A stretch of DNA of 64,000 nucleotides from Spirochaetota bacterium (GCA_022703505.1 JAKLDN010000001.1:584884-648883), one strand, 5' to 3'. Positions 49,710 to 59,471 are shown, numbered from the stretch's first letter. The notes: generated from the letters alone by a model not told the origin. Numbers and translations are program-made.

Positions 49710-51122
49710 GTGAAGATCGTCATCGTCGGCGCCGGCATGGTCGGCGCCTCCATAGCCCGGGAACTCGTAGAGGAAAAAAAGGACGTCATCCTCATCGAGA
49801 AGGACCCCGAGAAAGCCCGGTTCGCGTCGAACGCCCTCGACTGCCTCGTCCTGAACGAGGACGGCATCGACCCGGAAACCCTGAAACGAGCCGGTACGGA
49901 GGATGCCGACTGGTTCATCTCCCTGATGGGGACCGACGAGGCGAACATCGTGGCCTGCGGCGTCGTCTCCTCCGCCTTCCCCAAGCCCCGGACCATCGCC
50001 CGTGTGCGCAGCTCCTACTATGGCTCCCTGGGCGCCGCGAGCAAGAGTTTCCTGGGGGTGGATCATGTGATCAACCCCGAGATCGAGGCCGCCCAGACCA
50101 TCGTCCAGGCTGCCCGGGAAGGGATCTCCGGGGAGATCCTGCCCCTGCGGGAAGCCCGGATACGCCTTCGATCCATCCCGGCCGCCGAGGATCCCCGCTT
50201 CCCCGGACACACCATCCAGGAGATCCGCAAGGCCGTCGGGCTGGACTTCCTGATCCCCGCGGTCGTCCGGGACGGGGGCCTGACCCTTCCCGCCGGGGAC
50301 TTCGAGATCCAGGGGGACGACCTGGTCTACCTTCTGGCGGAGCCCAAGGTCCTGGACGTCATCCTGGGTCCCGCCGCGGAACCGCAGAGCCAGGTCCGGA
50401 AGGTCCTGATCGTCGGGGCGACCACCGTCGGAGAGCGGGTCGTGGAAGGCCTGCTGCGCTCCGGCCAGGAGACCAAACGGCCCTGGGGAAAGCTCTTTTC
50501 CGCCCTGGCCGGGCATTCCGGGCCGGAGATCACGGTCATCGACGACAACCGGGAGCACGCCAAACGCTTCGCCCACCGCTTTCCCTCCGTCACCATCGTG
50601 AACCGAGACCTGGTGGAGGAAGACGCCCTGGAGCGGGAAGGCGCCGGTAACGCGGATCTGGTCGTGTGCGTGACGGGGGCCCAGAGCTACAACATCCTCA
50701 CCGCCCGGCTGGCCAAGGAACTCGGGGCCCGGCGTGCCATAGCCCTGCTCCTGAACAACTCCTTCATCAAGCTGGCCCCGAAGCTGGAGCTGGACGCCCT
50801 GGTCAGCATGCGGACCGTCGTCGGCTCCTCGATCCTGAACATCATCCGCAAGGCCAACATCCGGACCCTCCACGCCTTCCACGAGGACGACGTGGAGCTG
50901 GTGGAACTCTCGATCCAGGAGGAATCCCCCGCCGCGGGCCGGAAGGTACGCGACCTGGGCCTCCCGAAGGGCGCCCTGGTAGCCTTCGTCCTGCATGGGA
51001 CCTCCAGCGCCATCCCCACCGGCGACACCCTCGTCCAGGTCGGGGACACGGTGGGAATCCTGACGAAGAAAGGCTTGATCGAGCGCCTGGAGGAGGTGTT
51101 CGGGGGGCGGCGTGGCCGGTAA
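49710..51122 (+). CDS. trkA: Trk potassium uptake regulatory protein TrkA
   Basis: 470 residues, two RCK halves. The first Rossmann fold starts MKIVIVGAGMVGASIARELVEEKKDVILIEKD. The second begins RKVLIVGATTVGERVVEGLL with a lost GxGxxG pattern. Each half ends with a TrkA-C domain. GTG start. The last ten nt overlap trkH. Peripheral subunit controlling potassium entry through TrkH in response to NAD(H) or adenine nucleotides. Confidence 0.93.
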   Translation: MKIVIVGAGMVGASIARELVEEKKDVILIEKDPEKARFASNALDCLVLNEDGIDPETLKRAGTEDADWFISLMGTDEANIVACGVVSSAFPKPRTIARVRSSYYGSLGAASKSFLGVDHVINPEIEAAQTIVQAAREGISGEILPLREARIRLRSIPAAEDPRFPGHTIQEIRKAVGLDFLIPAVVRDGGLTLPAGDFEIQGDDLVYLLAEPKVLDVILGPAAEPQSQVRKVLIVGATTVGERVVEGLLRSGQETKRPWGKLFSALAGHSGPEITVIDDNREHAKRFAHRFPSVTIVNRDLVEEDALEREGAGNADLVVCVTGAQSYNILTARLAKELGARRAIALLLNNSFIKLAPKLELDALVSMRTVVGSSILNIIRKANIRTLHAFHEDDVELVELSIQEESPAAGRKVRDLGLPKGALVAFVLHGTSSAIPTGDTLVQVGDTVGILTKKGLIERLEEVFGGRRGR

Positions 51123-52566
51123 ACCCCTGCTGCGCATCCTGGCCATCCTCCTGGGCATCGTCTCCGCCTTCATGGCCCTCTGTCTGGCCGCGGGATTCCT
51201 GATGGGGGAAGGCGACCGGACCCTGCGGGCCTTCGCCATCCCCGTGGGCATAGGGGCCGCGGGGCTGGCCCTGGCCTGGATCGGCAAGGTCACCCGCCGC
51301 AGGATCAGCCTGCCGCCCCGGGACGGGTTCCTCTTCGTGGCCCTGGCGTGGGTCTTCGCCTCCGCCCTGGGCGCCCTGCCCTTCACCCTCGCGGGCACGA
51401 TGAGCTACGTGGACGCCTTCTTCGAGACCATCTCGGGCTTCACGACCACCGGGGCCTCCATCCTTTCGGACATCGAGGTCATCCCCAAGTCCCTGCTCCT
51501 ATGGCGGTCCACCACCCACTGGCTGGGGGGCATGGGCATCGTGGTCCTCACGGTGGCCATCCTGCCCCTCCTGGGCGTCGGCGGGCTCGGTCTCATGGAG
51601 GCCGAGGCCCCGGGCCCCTCGGTGGACAAGATCACCCCCCGGATATCCTCCACGGCAAAGATATTGTGGCTGATCTACGTGGCCCTCACGGTCCTGGAGA
51701 TCCTCCTGCTGATGGCCGGGGGGATGGACTGGTTCGACGCCGTCACCCACACCTTCGGGACCATGGCCACCGGGGGATTCTCGACCAAGAACCTCAGCGT
51801 CGGCCACTATCGTTCCGGCTACATCGACGTCGTGATCACGGTGTTCATGCTGGCCGCGGGTCTCAACTTCAGCCTCTACTTCAAGTTACTGTCCGGGAAG
51901 GCGATCTCGGCGTTCCGGGACACCGAGGCCCGGACCTACCTGGGCATCTTTTCCGTCGCCGCCCTCCTGATCGCCTGGGATCTGTGGCGGGCGGGGACCT
52001 TCGGGGGGTTCGGCGCCTCCCTGCGCTACGCGGGGTTCCAGGCTTCCTCCATCATCACGACCACGGGGTTCGCCACCGCGGATTTCGCCAAATGGCCGCC
52101 CCTCTCCCAAACGATCCTGTTCCTGCTCATGTTCGTCGGCGGATGCGCGGGATCCACCGGAGGGGGCATCAAGGTCATCCGGATCGTCTTCCTGTCCAAG
52201 ATGGCCTTCACGGAGATGAAGTACCTGCTGAATCCCCGGGGCATCTACGGGATCTTCGTGGACGGGAAGTCCCTGCGGAAGAACATCATCTACGACACCG
52301 CGGCCTTCGTGCTCCTGTACATCTTCCTGCTCCTGGCCACGACCCTGGTGGTCTCCGCGGGCGGGTTCGACATCCTGACCTCCCTGACGGCCAGCCTGGC
52401 CACGGTGGGGAACATCGGCCCCGGATTCGGCAAGGTGGGGCCCGCGTTCAACTACGGGTTCTTCCCGGACTGGATCAAGCTGTGGCTGTCCTTCGCCATG
52501 CTGGCGGGGCGGCTGGAGATCTACACCATCTTCATTCTCTTCACCCGGGCGTTCTGGCGCCGGTAA
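51112..52566 (+). CDS. trkH: Trk potassium uptake membrane subunit TrkH
   Basis: 484 residues, about ten to twelve helices with four pore loops. Filter regions include ETISGFTTTGASI, HTFGTMATGGFSTKN, SSIITTTGFATADF and TASLATVGNIGPGF. FVGGCAGSTGGGIKVIRI is the gate-loop signature. It forms a second, distinct potassium system besides KtrBA at 7.7-10.2 kb. Confidence 0.94.
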   Translation: MAGKPLLRILAILLGIVSAFMALCLAAGFLMGEGDRTLRAFAIPVGIGAAGLALAWIGKVTRRRISLPPRDGFLFVALAWVFASALGALPFTLAGTMSYVDAFFETISGFTTTGASILSDIEVIPKSLLLWRSTTHWLGGMGIVVLTVAILPLLGVGGLGLMEAEAPGPSVDKITPRISSTAKILWLIYVALTVLEILLLMAGGMDWFDAVTHTFGTMATGGFSTKNLSVGHYRSGYIDVVITVFMLAAGLNFSLYFKLLSGKAISAFRDTEARTYLGIFSVAALLIAWDLWRAGTFGGFGASLRYAGFQASSIITTTGFATADFAKWPPLSQTILFLLMFVGGCAGSTGGGIKVIRIVFLSKMAFTEMKYLLNPRGIYGIFVDGKSLRKNIIYDTAAFVLLYIFLLLATTLVVSAGGFDILTSLTASLATVGNIGPGFGKVGPAFNYGFFPDWIKLWLSFAMLAGRLEIYTIFILFTRAFWRR

Positions 52567-52582
52567 GGACGCGTCCCCGGCG

Positions 52583-53224
52583 TTAGAGGGCGGGGCGGTC
52601 CGCGGCGCGCCGGTCCACCCGGGAAAGGAACTCCTCGGGCAGGATCACGTGCTCCTTGGTCTGGGCGCTGGTGGCCGCCCAGCGGATCGCGCCGTCCTTG
52701 AGCATGCGGAATAGGGCGGCCTCCAGGTCGTCCAGGGCAATCCCCATCCGCCCGTTGATCCAGGCCTTCATGTCCCCCAGGTGCGCCTTGATCCCGCCGT
52801 CGTGGATCCGCTCGCCGGTCCGCAGCGCGAAATCCGCCATGCCCCTCTGGATGCGCTCCTTGGGCAGGGTCTCGATCAGGTCCGACACGAGGTCGTTGGA
52901 GGACCGTATCCGCTCCGAGAGGACCTTGATGATCTTGAGGGCGAACCTGCCGTTCGAGAGGATCATGGCTTCGAAGGCCGGACGGTCCACCACCAGGAGC
53001 TTGGTATCCTTGACCGCCACGGCGGAGGCGGACCGGGGCCGGCCGTCGATCAGGGCCATCTCCCCGAAGAACTCGTTCGGCTCGTCCACGGTGGACAGGA
53101 CGGTCTCCCCGCCCTCGACCCTCTTCTTCAGGTCCACGGCTCCCGCAAGGAGCACGTACATAACGTCCCCGGGATCGCCTTCCCGGAACACCGCCTCGCC
53201 GGCCAGGAATATTTTCTCGTTCAT
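52583..53224 (-). CDS. Cyclic-nucleotide-binding protein, Crp-like
   Basis: 213 residues from the ATG at 53224. Residues 1-120 are a cNMP-binding domain: IFLAGEAVFREGDPGDVMYVLLAGAVDL and NEFFGEMALIDGRPRSASAVA. A dimerisation helix follows (ALKIIKVLSERIRSSNDL), then about 80 residues that may form a winged helix (GIALDDLEAALFRMLKDGAIRW). An ATG four codons upstream (53236) sits directly on GGAGGG and is less likely. Probably a transcription regulator; targets unknown. Convergent with trkH. Confidence 0.8.
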   Translation of the reverse strand: MNEKIFLAGEAVFREGDPGDVMYVLLAGAVDLKKRVEGGETVLSTVDEPNEFFGEMALIDGRPRSASAVAVKDTKLLVVDRPAFEAMILSNGRFALKIIKVLSERIRSSNDLVSDLIETLPKERIQRGMADFALRTGERIHDGGIKAHLGDMKAWINGRMGIALDDLEAALFRMLKDGAIRWAATSAQTKEHVILPEEFLSRVDRRAADRPAL

Positions 53225-53282
53225 GGTGCCGCCCATCCCTCCATTGTAGGCCGCCCGGGGCCGCTTCACAAGCTTCGGGACC

Positions 53283-54563
53283 CTAGAGCGCCGCCTTTGC
53301 GGGACCTCGGCTCCGGTCCCAGACGTGCAGGGCCGCCAGCCCCAGGGCCCCGACCCCGGCCAGGAACCCGATGGGTCCCCAGATCGCCCGGGAGCCCAGG
53401 GCCTCCATGGCCGGCCCCGACACCAGGGGCGCCAGGGCGTTGCCCAGGATGTAGCAGAAGGAGATGGCGCTGTTGATCCGTCCCCGATGGGAGGCGGGAG
53501 ACCGCTCCGCGATGAAGACGTTGTTGTTCGTGGCCCCCAGGATCTCCCCGATCGTCCATGCGAAGGTGCAGGCCAGGACGGGTATCAAACCCGCCGCCAG
53601 GGCGTAGGCTCCGAAGCCCAGGAGGTAGAAGACCGAACCCGCCGCCGCGGCCAACAGGGCGGGCCAGCGATGGGACGCCGCGGTGACCAGGGCGGTGCAG
53701 ACCACCACGGTGAGTCCGTTCACCGCCATGGCCGCCCCGAAGGCCCGGGGGCCAGCCTCGGGTCCGAACAGGTCCTTCAGGAAGAGTGGCAGGGCGAAGG
53801 TGTGCTGGTTGTAGACGAAGGCCGTCAGCGCGGCCAGGGCGGCGAAGACCAGGAGGACCGGATCGGCGGCCAGGATGCGCAGGGTTCCCCCCGCGGACTT
53901 CCCGGCCCGGTCCCCGGAGGATGTCCGGCCCGCATCCTCCGCGGCGGCTTTTTCCGCGTCCGGGGCGCCGTGCGGGGCGGACAGGAGGGGGTTCGTCTCC
54001 CGGACGAAAAGGAACACGACGGCCGCGGCGATGGACAGGGCCGCGGCGTTCCCTACGAAGAGGAGTCGGGGGGCCTTGGAGAAGAGGAACCCCGCGGCCA
54101 GGGGACCGATCGAGAAGCCGATGTTGTTTCCCCAATAGAGGAGGGCGAAGGCCTCCTTCCGCCGCTCCGGGGGGGCGCAGTCCGCGACCACGGCGTTCAT
54201 GACCGGCCAGGTGCCCGAAAGGACCCCCAGGGCGAAGGCGATGACGAAGGGAGCCGCCGGCACGAAGCCCAGGACGGCGCAGACCGCGAAGGAAGCGGCG
54301 GTCAAGGCTTGCAGGCCTCCCAGTACGGGTCTGCGGCCCAGGGAGTCCCCGAGCTTGCCGCCCGCCAGCAACCCCGCGGCGGAGACGACGGAGACCGCGG
54401 ACATGAAGGCTCCCGCGGCCGCCTGGCTGTAGCCCAGCTTCATGGTCAGCATCATGGCCAGGAAGGGATTCACGAAGCTTCCGGCGGATACCACCAGCCG
54501 GACGACGAAGAGGGCGTAGATCTCCCGCGGGAAGAGGCCCCGCAGGCCGATACCGGAACGCAT
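53283..54563 (-). CDS. Major facilitator superfamily transporter
   Basis: 426 residues, twelve predicted helices split by a cytoplasmic loop near residues 195-235. Motif A-like GGKLGDSLGRRPVLG follows helix 2; WPVMNAVVADCAPPERRKEAFALLYWGNNIGFSIGPLAAG covers helices 4-5. It resembles drug/proton antiporters, but no substrate can be stated. ATG at 54563 with GAGGTAG upstream. Confidence 0.88.
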   Translation of the reverse strand: MRSGIGLRGLFPREIYALFVVRLVVSAGSFVNPFLAMMLTMKLGYSQAAAGAFMSAVSVVSAAGLLAGGKLGDSLGRRPVLGGLQALTAASFAVCAVLGFVPAAPFVIAFALGVLSGTWPVMNAVVADCAPPERRKEAFALLYWGNNIGFSIGPLAAGFLFSKAPRLLFVGNAAALSIAAAVVFLFVRETNPLLSAPHGAPDAEKAAAEDAGRTSSGDRAGKSAGGTLRILAADPVLLVFAALAALTAFVYNQHTFALPLFLKDLFGPEAGPRAFGAAMAVNGLTVVVCTALVTAASHRWPALLAAAAGSVFYLLGFGAYALAAGLIPVLACTFAWTIGEILGATNNNVFIAERSPASHRGRINSAISFCYILGNALAPLVSGPAMEALGSRAIWGPIGFLAGVGALGLAALHVWDRSRGPAKAAL

Positions 54564-54655
54564 TCTACTACCTCGATGCGGGCCCGGCGGCGGCCGAGCC
54601 CGCGGCATGGCGCACATGGACGGCGGGAGGTCCATCCCGCCGCCCCGGACTCAGT

Positions 54656-56650
54656 TCAGCGAACGATCCCAATCCCGGACTTGAGGGCCTCGAAGCGGGC
54701 AGCCAGGGCTTCCTCACTGCCGGGCTCCTCCATGGAGAGGTAGAGCGAGTACAGGGCGTCCGATGCCGGCTCCCGCTGGGGCAGAATGGCCCCCAGGGCT
54801 CCTACGTTGTCCTTGGGATTGATCCCCGGCTTGCCGTCGAAGGGCGAGCGCGCCTTGACCAGGGCGTCCCAGCCCTCCGCGGCCTTGGCGCCGAGCCGGG
54901 TGTCGGGCTTCACGTTCTTGTACAGGATGGCGAAGTCCCGGCCCCGGACGTCCCGCTGGATCAGGAGCTTGCGGAAACCGAAGCGGACCGTTCCCCCCTG
55001 GAAGTAGTAGGCCGGACTCAGGAACAGGGAAGAGGCCGGGGTCCACTCGAAAGTCCGCATGTCCGCGGAGAACGAGAAATCCGGAACCTTAAGCTCCACG
55101 GTTCGGTCCGGTTCGGACCACCGGAACCTCACCCCGGAAAAACCTTCCGGCAGGAGACTTCCCAGGCCCAGGAACCGCTCCCACTCGGGGAAGGTCCCCT
55201 TGTACCCCGTCTGCACCCGGTCGCAGACCGCCTTGAGGTCCCAGTCGTACACCCCGATCCTTCCCGTGGGCTGATAGGTCCAGACGACCGCCGGGCCGTC
55301 CGGCAGGGGCAGGGCATAGGCGATCAGGGCACGATCCTCGAACTCCACGGTCCAGCGGGCCCGAAGCCAGGTCCGGCCGACCATGTCCCGGTACTCCCCC
55401 GTCTCCACGGGCTTGCCGAAGGAGAGGATCCGATACTTCTCGCTTCCCCCCAGGCTCCGCTCCAGGGAGACCCCCTTGAGGATCAGGTCCATCAGGGCCT
55501 TGGGATCCTTCAAGACCGAGTCGAGGACCACGGTCTTGGGAAGCTCGACCTTGAGGAAGGAAAAGGAGCCCACCTTGGCCTGGAAAACCGCCCCGTCGTC
55601 CGGCAGGTTGAACCGCTCCACCTTCAGGTCGCTCATCTTCCACTGGTTGTCGTCCTTGTCCACGAAGGCCAGCTCGGGGAAGGAGGAATCCGCCACCGCG
55701 GAGAGGAAGTAGGCGTTGGCGGGGCCGTCCAGGTAGGCGGGGGCGGCCTTGAAGAGCTCCTTCATCGTCTGGTCGTAGACCGGGGAGTACCGGTCCGTGA
55801 CGGTCTTCCGGACCTCCCGGTAGGCAGCCGGCAGGGCGACCTCGGTCTCGTACACCCGGGTCAGAGTGTTGGCCAGGAGGAGGTGCCCGTAGGTCAGACG
55901 CTGGCGGAACTTCAGGGTCTCCGGGGGAACCTCGAGCAGGGCGGAGACGGGCAGGGAGTAGAGGATGTTGTCCTTGAGGGCCGCCACGACCCCCACGACC
56001 CTGCCGTCCGGGGTGATCAGGGGCCCCCCGGAGTTGCCGGGGTTCCCGTCCGCCGAGGACTTTAGGCGCTGCCAGCGGCCGGACTCCTCCTCGGGCAGGG
56101 TGCCCAGGATGAGCCCGTTCCGCACCACGATGCCTTCCCCCAGGGCGTTGCCCACGCTGTAGACCTGGGCGCCCGTGGAGAAGTCCTTCTGGAACTCGAA
56201 ATACTTTGCAAAGGTCCGGCCCTTGACCGTGAAGACCAGGAAGTCCCGCTCGTTGGAGCCCCGCTTCACCGTGTCCACCTCGTAGACCCCGCCCCGGGAA
56301 TCCCGGATGTAGTAGGCGTCGTAGACGAGGCTGGCCTGGCCCAGGTCGATCACGTGGAAGGCCGTGACCAGGTCGGTCGGGGACACGGCAAAGGCGGTGC
56401 CGATGGAATAATACTCGTCCGTGCGGATCGCGTAGGGCACGGCGCTCCAGTCCAGGGGTTTGTCGTAGGTCAGGGAATCCGAGGAAGCCTTCTTGACCAC
56501 CACCTCGAAGACCGCCTCGTTCACCAGGGCGGCCACCTTCGGGGAGAGCCCGGAGGAGGCCCGGCCCCCGGCGGGTGTGGATACGCAGGCAGCCAGGAAC
56601 AAGGAAGCGACCGTGAGGGCGAGCGCGGGGATACGAAAAAGTTTCGTCAT
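54656..56650 (-). CDS. Trypsin-like serine protease lipoprotein
   Basis: 664 residues from the ATG at 56650. Lipoprotein signal (ALALTVASLFLAAC, Cys at residue 22). A chymotrypsin-fold protease with the complete triad: His in LVTAFHVIDLG, Asp in NERDFLVFTVKG, Ser in GNPGNSGGPLITPDGRVVGV, in the style of DegP/HtrA but with no PDZ domain visible. The remaining 400 residues (after about 260) are an unrecognised beta-rich region with LDWD, WTYQPTGRIGVYDWDLKAV and many aromatic residues. It is anchored in the envelope, perhaps for protein quality control. Confidence 0.85.
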   Translation of the reverse strand: MTKLFRIPALALTVASLFLAACVSTPAGGRASSGLSPKVAALVNEAVFEVVVKKASSDSLTYDKPLDWSAVPYAIRTDEYYSIGTAFAVSPTDLVTAFHVIDLGQASLVYDAYYIRDSRGGVYEVDTVKRGSNERDFLVFTVKGRTFAKYFEFQKDFSTGAQVYSVGNALGEGIVVRNGLILGTLPEEESGRWQRLKSSADGNPGNSGGPLITPDGRVVGVVAALKDNILYSLPVSALLEVPPETLKFRQRLTYGHLLLANTLTRVYETEVALPAAYREVRKTVTDRYSPVYDQTMKELFKAAPAYLDGPANAYFLSAVADSSFPELAFVDKDDNQWKMSDLKVERFNLPDDGAVFQAKVGSFSFLKVELPKTVVLDSVLKDPKALMDLILKGVSLERSLGGSEKYRILSFGKPVETGEYRDMVGRTWLRARWTVEFEDRALIAYALPLPDGPAVVWTYQPTGRIGVYDWDLKAVCDRVQTGYKGTFPEWERFLGLGSLLPEGFSGVRFRWSEPDRTVELKVPDFSFSADMRTFEWTPASSLFLSPAYYFQGGTVRFGFRKLLIQRDVRGRDFAILYKNVKPDTRLGAKAAEGWDALVKARSPFDGKPGINPKDNVGALGAILPQREPASDALYSLYLSMEEPGSEEALAARFEALKSGIGIVR

Positions 56651-56729
56651 GGTGCCCCGAACCATATCACAGACCCCCGGGAGTCTCAATCCGGACCCGT
56701 GGATCCGGAGGCGCGGGCAGGGACGCCGC

Positions 56730-58472
56730 TCACTTCCCGGCGGGTTCGATCCGGGGACCGGCCGGACCCGGGCGCACGATCCAGGCCCCCGGTCGTTCGG
56801 GCACCGTCCGCGCCAGGCGGGCCGGGTCCCGGGCCGCGGGTCCGAAGAGGTCGTCGGGACGGCGGGTAAGGCGGAGCCGGGTCGTCTCCCCCTCGGCCAG
56901 GGCGCGGGTCCAGGCTCCGTGCAGGGTCACGAGGTCCCGGACAACGGGCAGGAACCCCTCCTGGCCTGCGGCGCGGTAGGCGGCCTCGAGGGTTTCCAGC
57001 TGGAAGCCCTCGATCTCCCCGTGCCCGAGGTCCTCCCGGGCGCCCGTACGCTCCCGGGCCCGGTCGGAGATTTCCTGCAGGAACGCCGAAGGCCTCGTAC
57101 GCAGGGGACGGAGGACGGGAAGGAACCAGCCCACGGCGCGGCCCCGGGAATAGAAGAGGTCCGCGGCCCGGGCCAGCCCCTCCGCTTGGGCCAGGTCCCC
57201 GGCCGGGAAGGACGGCGAGGAACGGACCCCGTAGGGCGGCCTCGGCTCGCGCTCCAGGCCCAGCTCCCCGGCCCGGTCCGCCAGGACCGTGCCCGGGAGC
57301 ACCGAGAGCCGGAACACGTCCAGATGGTTGGGCTCCAGGGACAGGGCGTAGTCCAGGCTCTCCCGGAATCCCGCCAAGTCATCCCCGGGCAGGCCGTAGA
57401 TCAGGTCCAGCCCGAACACGACCCCCGCCGCGGAGAGCATCGCCGTGCGGCGGCGGAATTCCTTCCGGTCGAAGCCCGGCCGGCCGACCACGGCCAGGAC
57501 CTCCGGCCGGGCGCTCTGCAGACCGACCTGCACCGAACAGGGGATGGATCCAAAGAGGCGCGCCTGGGCGGCATCCAGGAATTCCGAGCGGATCTCGAAG
57601 GTGAAGTGGATCCCCGGGGCCTCCCGGCGGAGCAGGGTCAGGATATCCCGGGCCCGGGCGGGATCGGCGTTGAAGGTCGGGTCCAGGACGAAGACCTCCC
57701 GGGCCCCGCCCCGGACGAAGGCCCGGAGCTCGGCGCGCACGACCTCGTCAGGGAAACTCCGGACTCCCCGGCAGCCCTTGGACTCGTAGCAGAAATGGCA
57801 GGCGAAGGGGCAGCCCCGGGCGAGCTCCCAAAGCCCCCCTCCGTACTCCGACACATTCAGGGTCCCGTCCAGGTAGGGGGAGGGGACGCGGGAGAGTTCC
57901 GCCCGGGCGAGTACGCCGGGCTCTCGGGCGCGGGCGCCGAACACCCGGGCGGGTACGCCGGGTGCACGGGCGGATACGACGGGTTCCCGGTCGCGGCCGT
58001 CCGGCGCCGGGACCCCGGAACCCAGCACCCCCGGGACTTCCCCGGGATCGGCCCCGGCCAGGGCGCGCTCCAGGGCGAGGGGGGCGGATTCCTCGCCCTC
58101 CCCTTCCACGACGAAATCCAAGCCGCCCTCCGCCCGGACCCCGGCGGGATCCGCGGTGGCCTCGGGGCCGCCCGCGAAGAGGACCAGGTCGGGACGGTCG
58201 CGCCGCAGGTCTCGGGCCGCGGCCAGCAGGAGATCCCGGTTCCAGACGTAGAGGGAAAACCCGACCGCACGCGGCCGGCGGTCCAGGGCGGTCCGGGCGA
58301 GACGGGCGGGGTCGCCCGGGACCGTAACGGCGAGCAGTTCAGGCTCGATCTTCCCGGCGGAGGCGGGACACGCCTTCAGGGCCGAGACGATCCGGGCGGC
58401 CCCCAGGGGCGTGTGGCGGGCCGATCCGCCCAGGGACGCGGCGACGATCAGGACCCGGACGGGACCGGTCAT
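56730..58472 (-). CDS. B12-binding-domain radical SAM protein (DUF4080-like)
   Basis: 580 residues. Residues 1-150 are a cobalamin-binding-type Rossmann domain (VLIVAASLGGSARHTPLGAARI, GFSLYVWNRDLLLAA, VLFAGGPEATADP). The radical SAM core starts with LARGCPFACHFCYESKG, the CxxxCxxC that binds the 4Fe-4S cluster. LDLIYGLPGDDLAGF is typical of the barrel. The C-terminal part resembles DUF4080. A low-complexity Ala/Arg/Pro/Gly insert of about 30 residues lies between the domains (57895-57975). Substrate unknown. It overlaps truA by 4 nt. Confidence 0.85.
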   Translation of the reverse strand: MTGPVRVLIVAASLGGSARHTPLGAARIVSALKACPASAGKIEPELLAVTVPGDPARLARTALDRRPRAVGFSLYVWNRDLLLAAARDLRRDRPDLVLFAGGPEATADPAGVRAEGGLDFVVEGEGEESAPLALERALAGADPGEVPGVLGSGVPAPDGRDREPVVSARAPGVPARVFGARAREPGVLARAELSRVPSPYLDGTLNVSEYGGGLWELARGCPFACHFCYESKGCRGVRSFPDEVVRAELRAFVRGGAREVFVLDPTFNADPARARDILTLLRREAPGIHFTFEIRSEFLDAAQARLFGSIPCSVQVGLQSARPEVLAVVGRPGFDRKEFRRRTAMLSAAGVVFGLDLIYGLPGDDLAGFRESLDYALSLEPNHLDVFRLSVLPGTVLADRAGELGLEREPRPPYGVRSSPSFPAGDLAQAEGLARAADLFYSRGRAVGWFLPVLRPLRTRPSAFLQEISDRARERTGAREDLGHGEIEGFQLETLEAAYRAAGQEGFLPVVRDLVTLHGAWTRALAEGETTRLRLTRRPDDLFGPAARDPARLARTVPERPGAWIVRPGPAGPRIEPAGK

Positions 58473-59230
58473 TCCTCTTCCGGCGTTTCCGTCCGGAACT
58501 CGACCCGGACCAGGCAGAGCCCCTGGGCGGGGGCCGCGCCCGGAGCCGCGGAACGGTCCTTCGTTTCCAGGAGGCCGCGGATATCCTTGGGCCCCAGCCG
58601 GCCCAGCCCCGCCTCGATCAGGGCCCCGGCCATGATGCGGGCCTGGTTGTACAGGAACCCGTCCGCGGTGAACAGGATGTCCACGAACTGTCCGTTCCGC
58701 TGGATGCGGACCGTCCGCAGGTCCCGCTCGCCGCCCTTCTTGAGGCCCCGGTGGTTGGCGAAGGCCGAGAAGTCCCGCCGCCCGACCAGTTCCGCCGCCG
58801 AGGCCTCCATGGCGGGGAGGTCCAGGGACTCCGGGACGTGCAGGCTGTAGCGCTGGGAAAAAGGATCCGGGATCGGGTGGGCATGCAGGCGGTACCGATA
58901 GGTCTTCGCGATCGCCCAGTACCGGGCATGGAATCGTTCGGGTACTTCCTTGAGGGAACGGCAGGCGATGTCCCGGGGGAGGGCCTCGTTGAGGTCCGCC
59001 AGGATGTCCTCGGGCGGGCGGGTGGAACCGGTGTGGACGTTGGCCGCCTGTCCCTCCGCGTGGACCCCCGCGTCCGTCCGGCCCGCGCCGATGATGTTGA
59101 CGTCCTCCCCCAGCACGCGGGCCAGGGCGGTCTCCACCGCCTCCTGCACGGTCCTTCCCGAACCGGGCAGCCTTTGCCAGCCCTTGTAGGCCGTTCCGTC
59201 GTACGCCAGGATCAAGAGGAGGTTCCGCAT
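58469..59230 (-). CDS. truA: tRNA pseudouridine(38-40) synthase TruA
   Basis: Isomerises uridines 38-40 of the tRNA anticodon arm. 253 residues. Catalytic Asp in IIGAGRTDAGVHAEGQ; ILAYDGTAYKGWQRLPGSGRTVQEAVETAL at the N-terminus; FLYNQARIMAGALIEAGLG near the C-terminus. The ATG at 59230 matches family starts but has no Shine-Dalgarno. The longer reading to 59377 runs into the tandem repeat and was rejected. Confidence 0.93.
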   Translation of the reverse strand: MRNLLLILAYDGTAYKGWQRLPGSGRTVQEAVETALARVLGEDVNIIGAGRTDAGVHAEGQAANVHTGSTRPPEDILADLNEALPRDIACRSLKEVPERFHARYWAIAKTYRYRLHAHPIPDPFSQRYSLHVPESLDLPAMEASAAELVGRRDFSAFANHRGLKKGGERDLRTVRIQRNGQFVDILFTADGFLYNQARIMAGALIEAGLGRLGPKDIRGLLETKDRSAAPGAAPAQGLCLVRVEFRTETPEEE

Positions 59231-59283
59231 AAGGATAAGGATATCCGTTCCGGGGGCGGTAGGGAAGCGGGGCGGATGAGGGC

Positions 59284-59420
59284 GCGAATTATATGATGCG
59301 CGTATACTTCGGGGACGGGGCGAAGTATACGAAGCGCGTATAATTCGGCGACGAGGCGGATTATTTGAAGCACGCATAATTCGAAGATGGAGCGAATTAT
59401 ACGAAGTTCACATATACCCG
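59284..59420. repeat. 36-bp tandem repeat, about 3.8 copies
   Basis: Units start at 59284, 59320, 59356 and 59392 (the last about 29 bp). Each begins GCGAATTATA-like and has a GCGCGTATAATTCG-like middle, so units are themselves partly palindromic (CGAAGTATACGAAG). AT-rich compared with the flanks. It lies between the divergent truA and DUF493 genes, where promoters would be expected. Confidence 0.8.
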
Positions 59421-59471
59421 AATCGCAACGGACTATCGACATGGCGCCTTCCCTCATGGCATCGTACCCTC

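Noticed and set aside
59284..59420. CRISPR array with 36-bp repeats
   Set aside because: The repeats are back to back with no spacers and diverge from one another.
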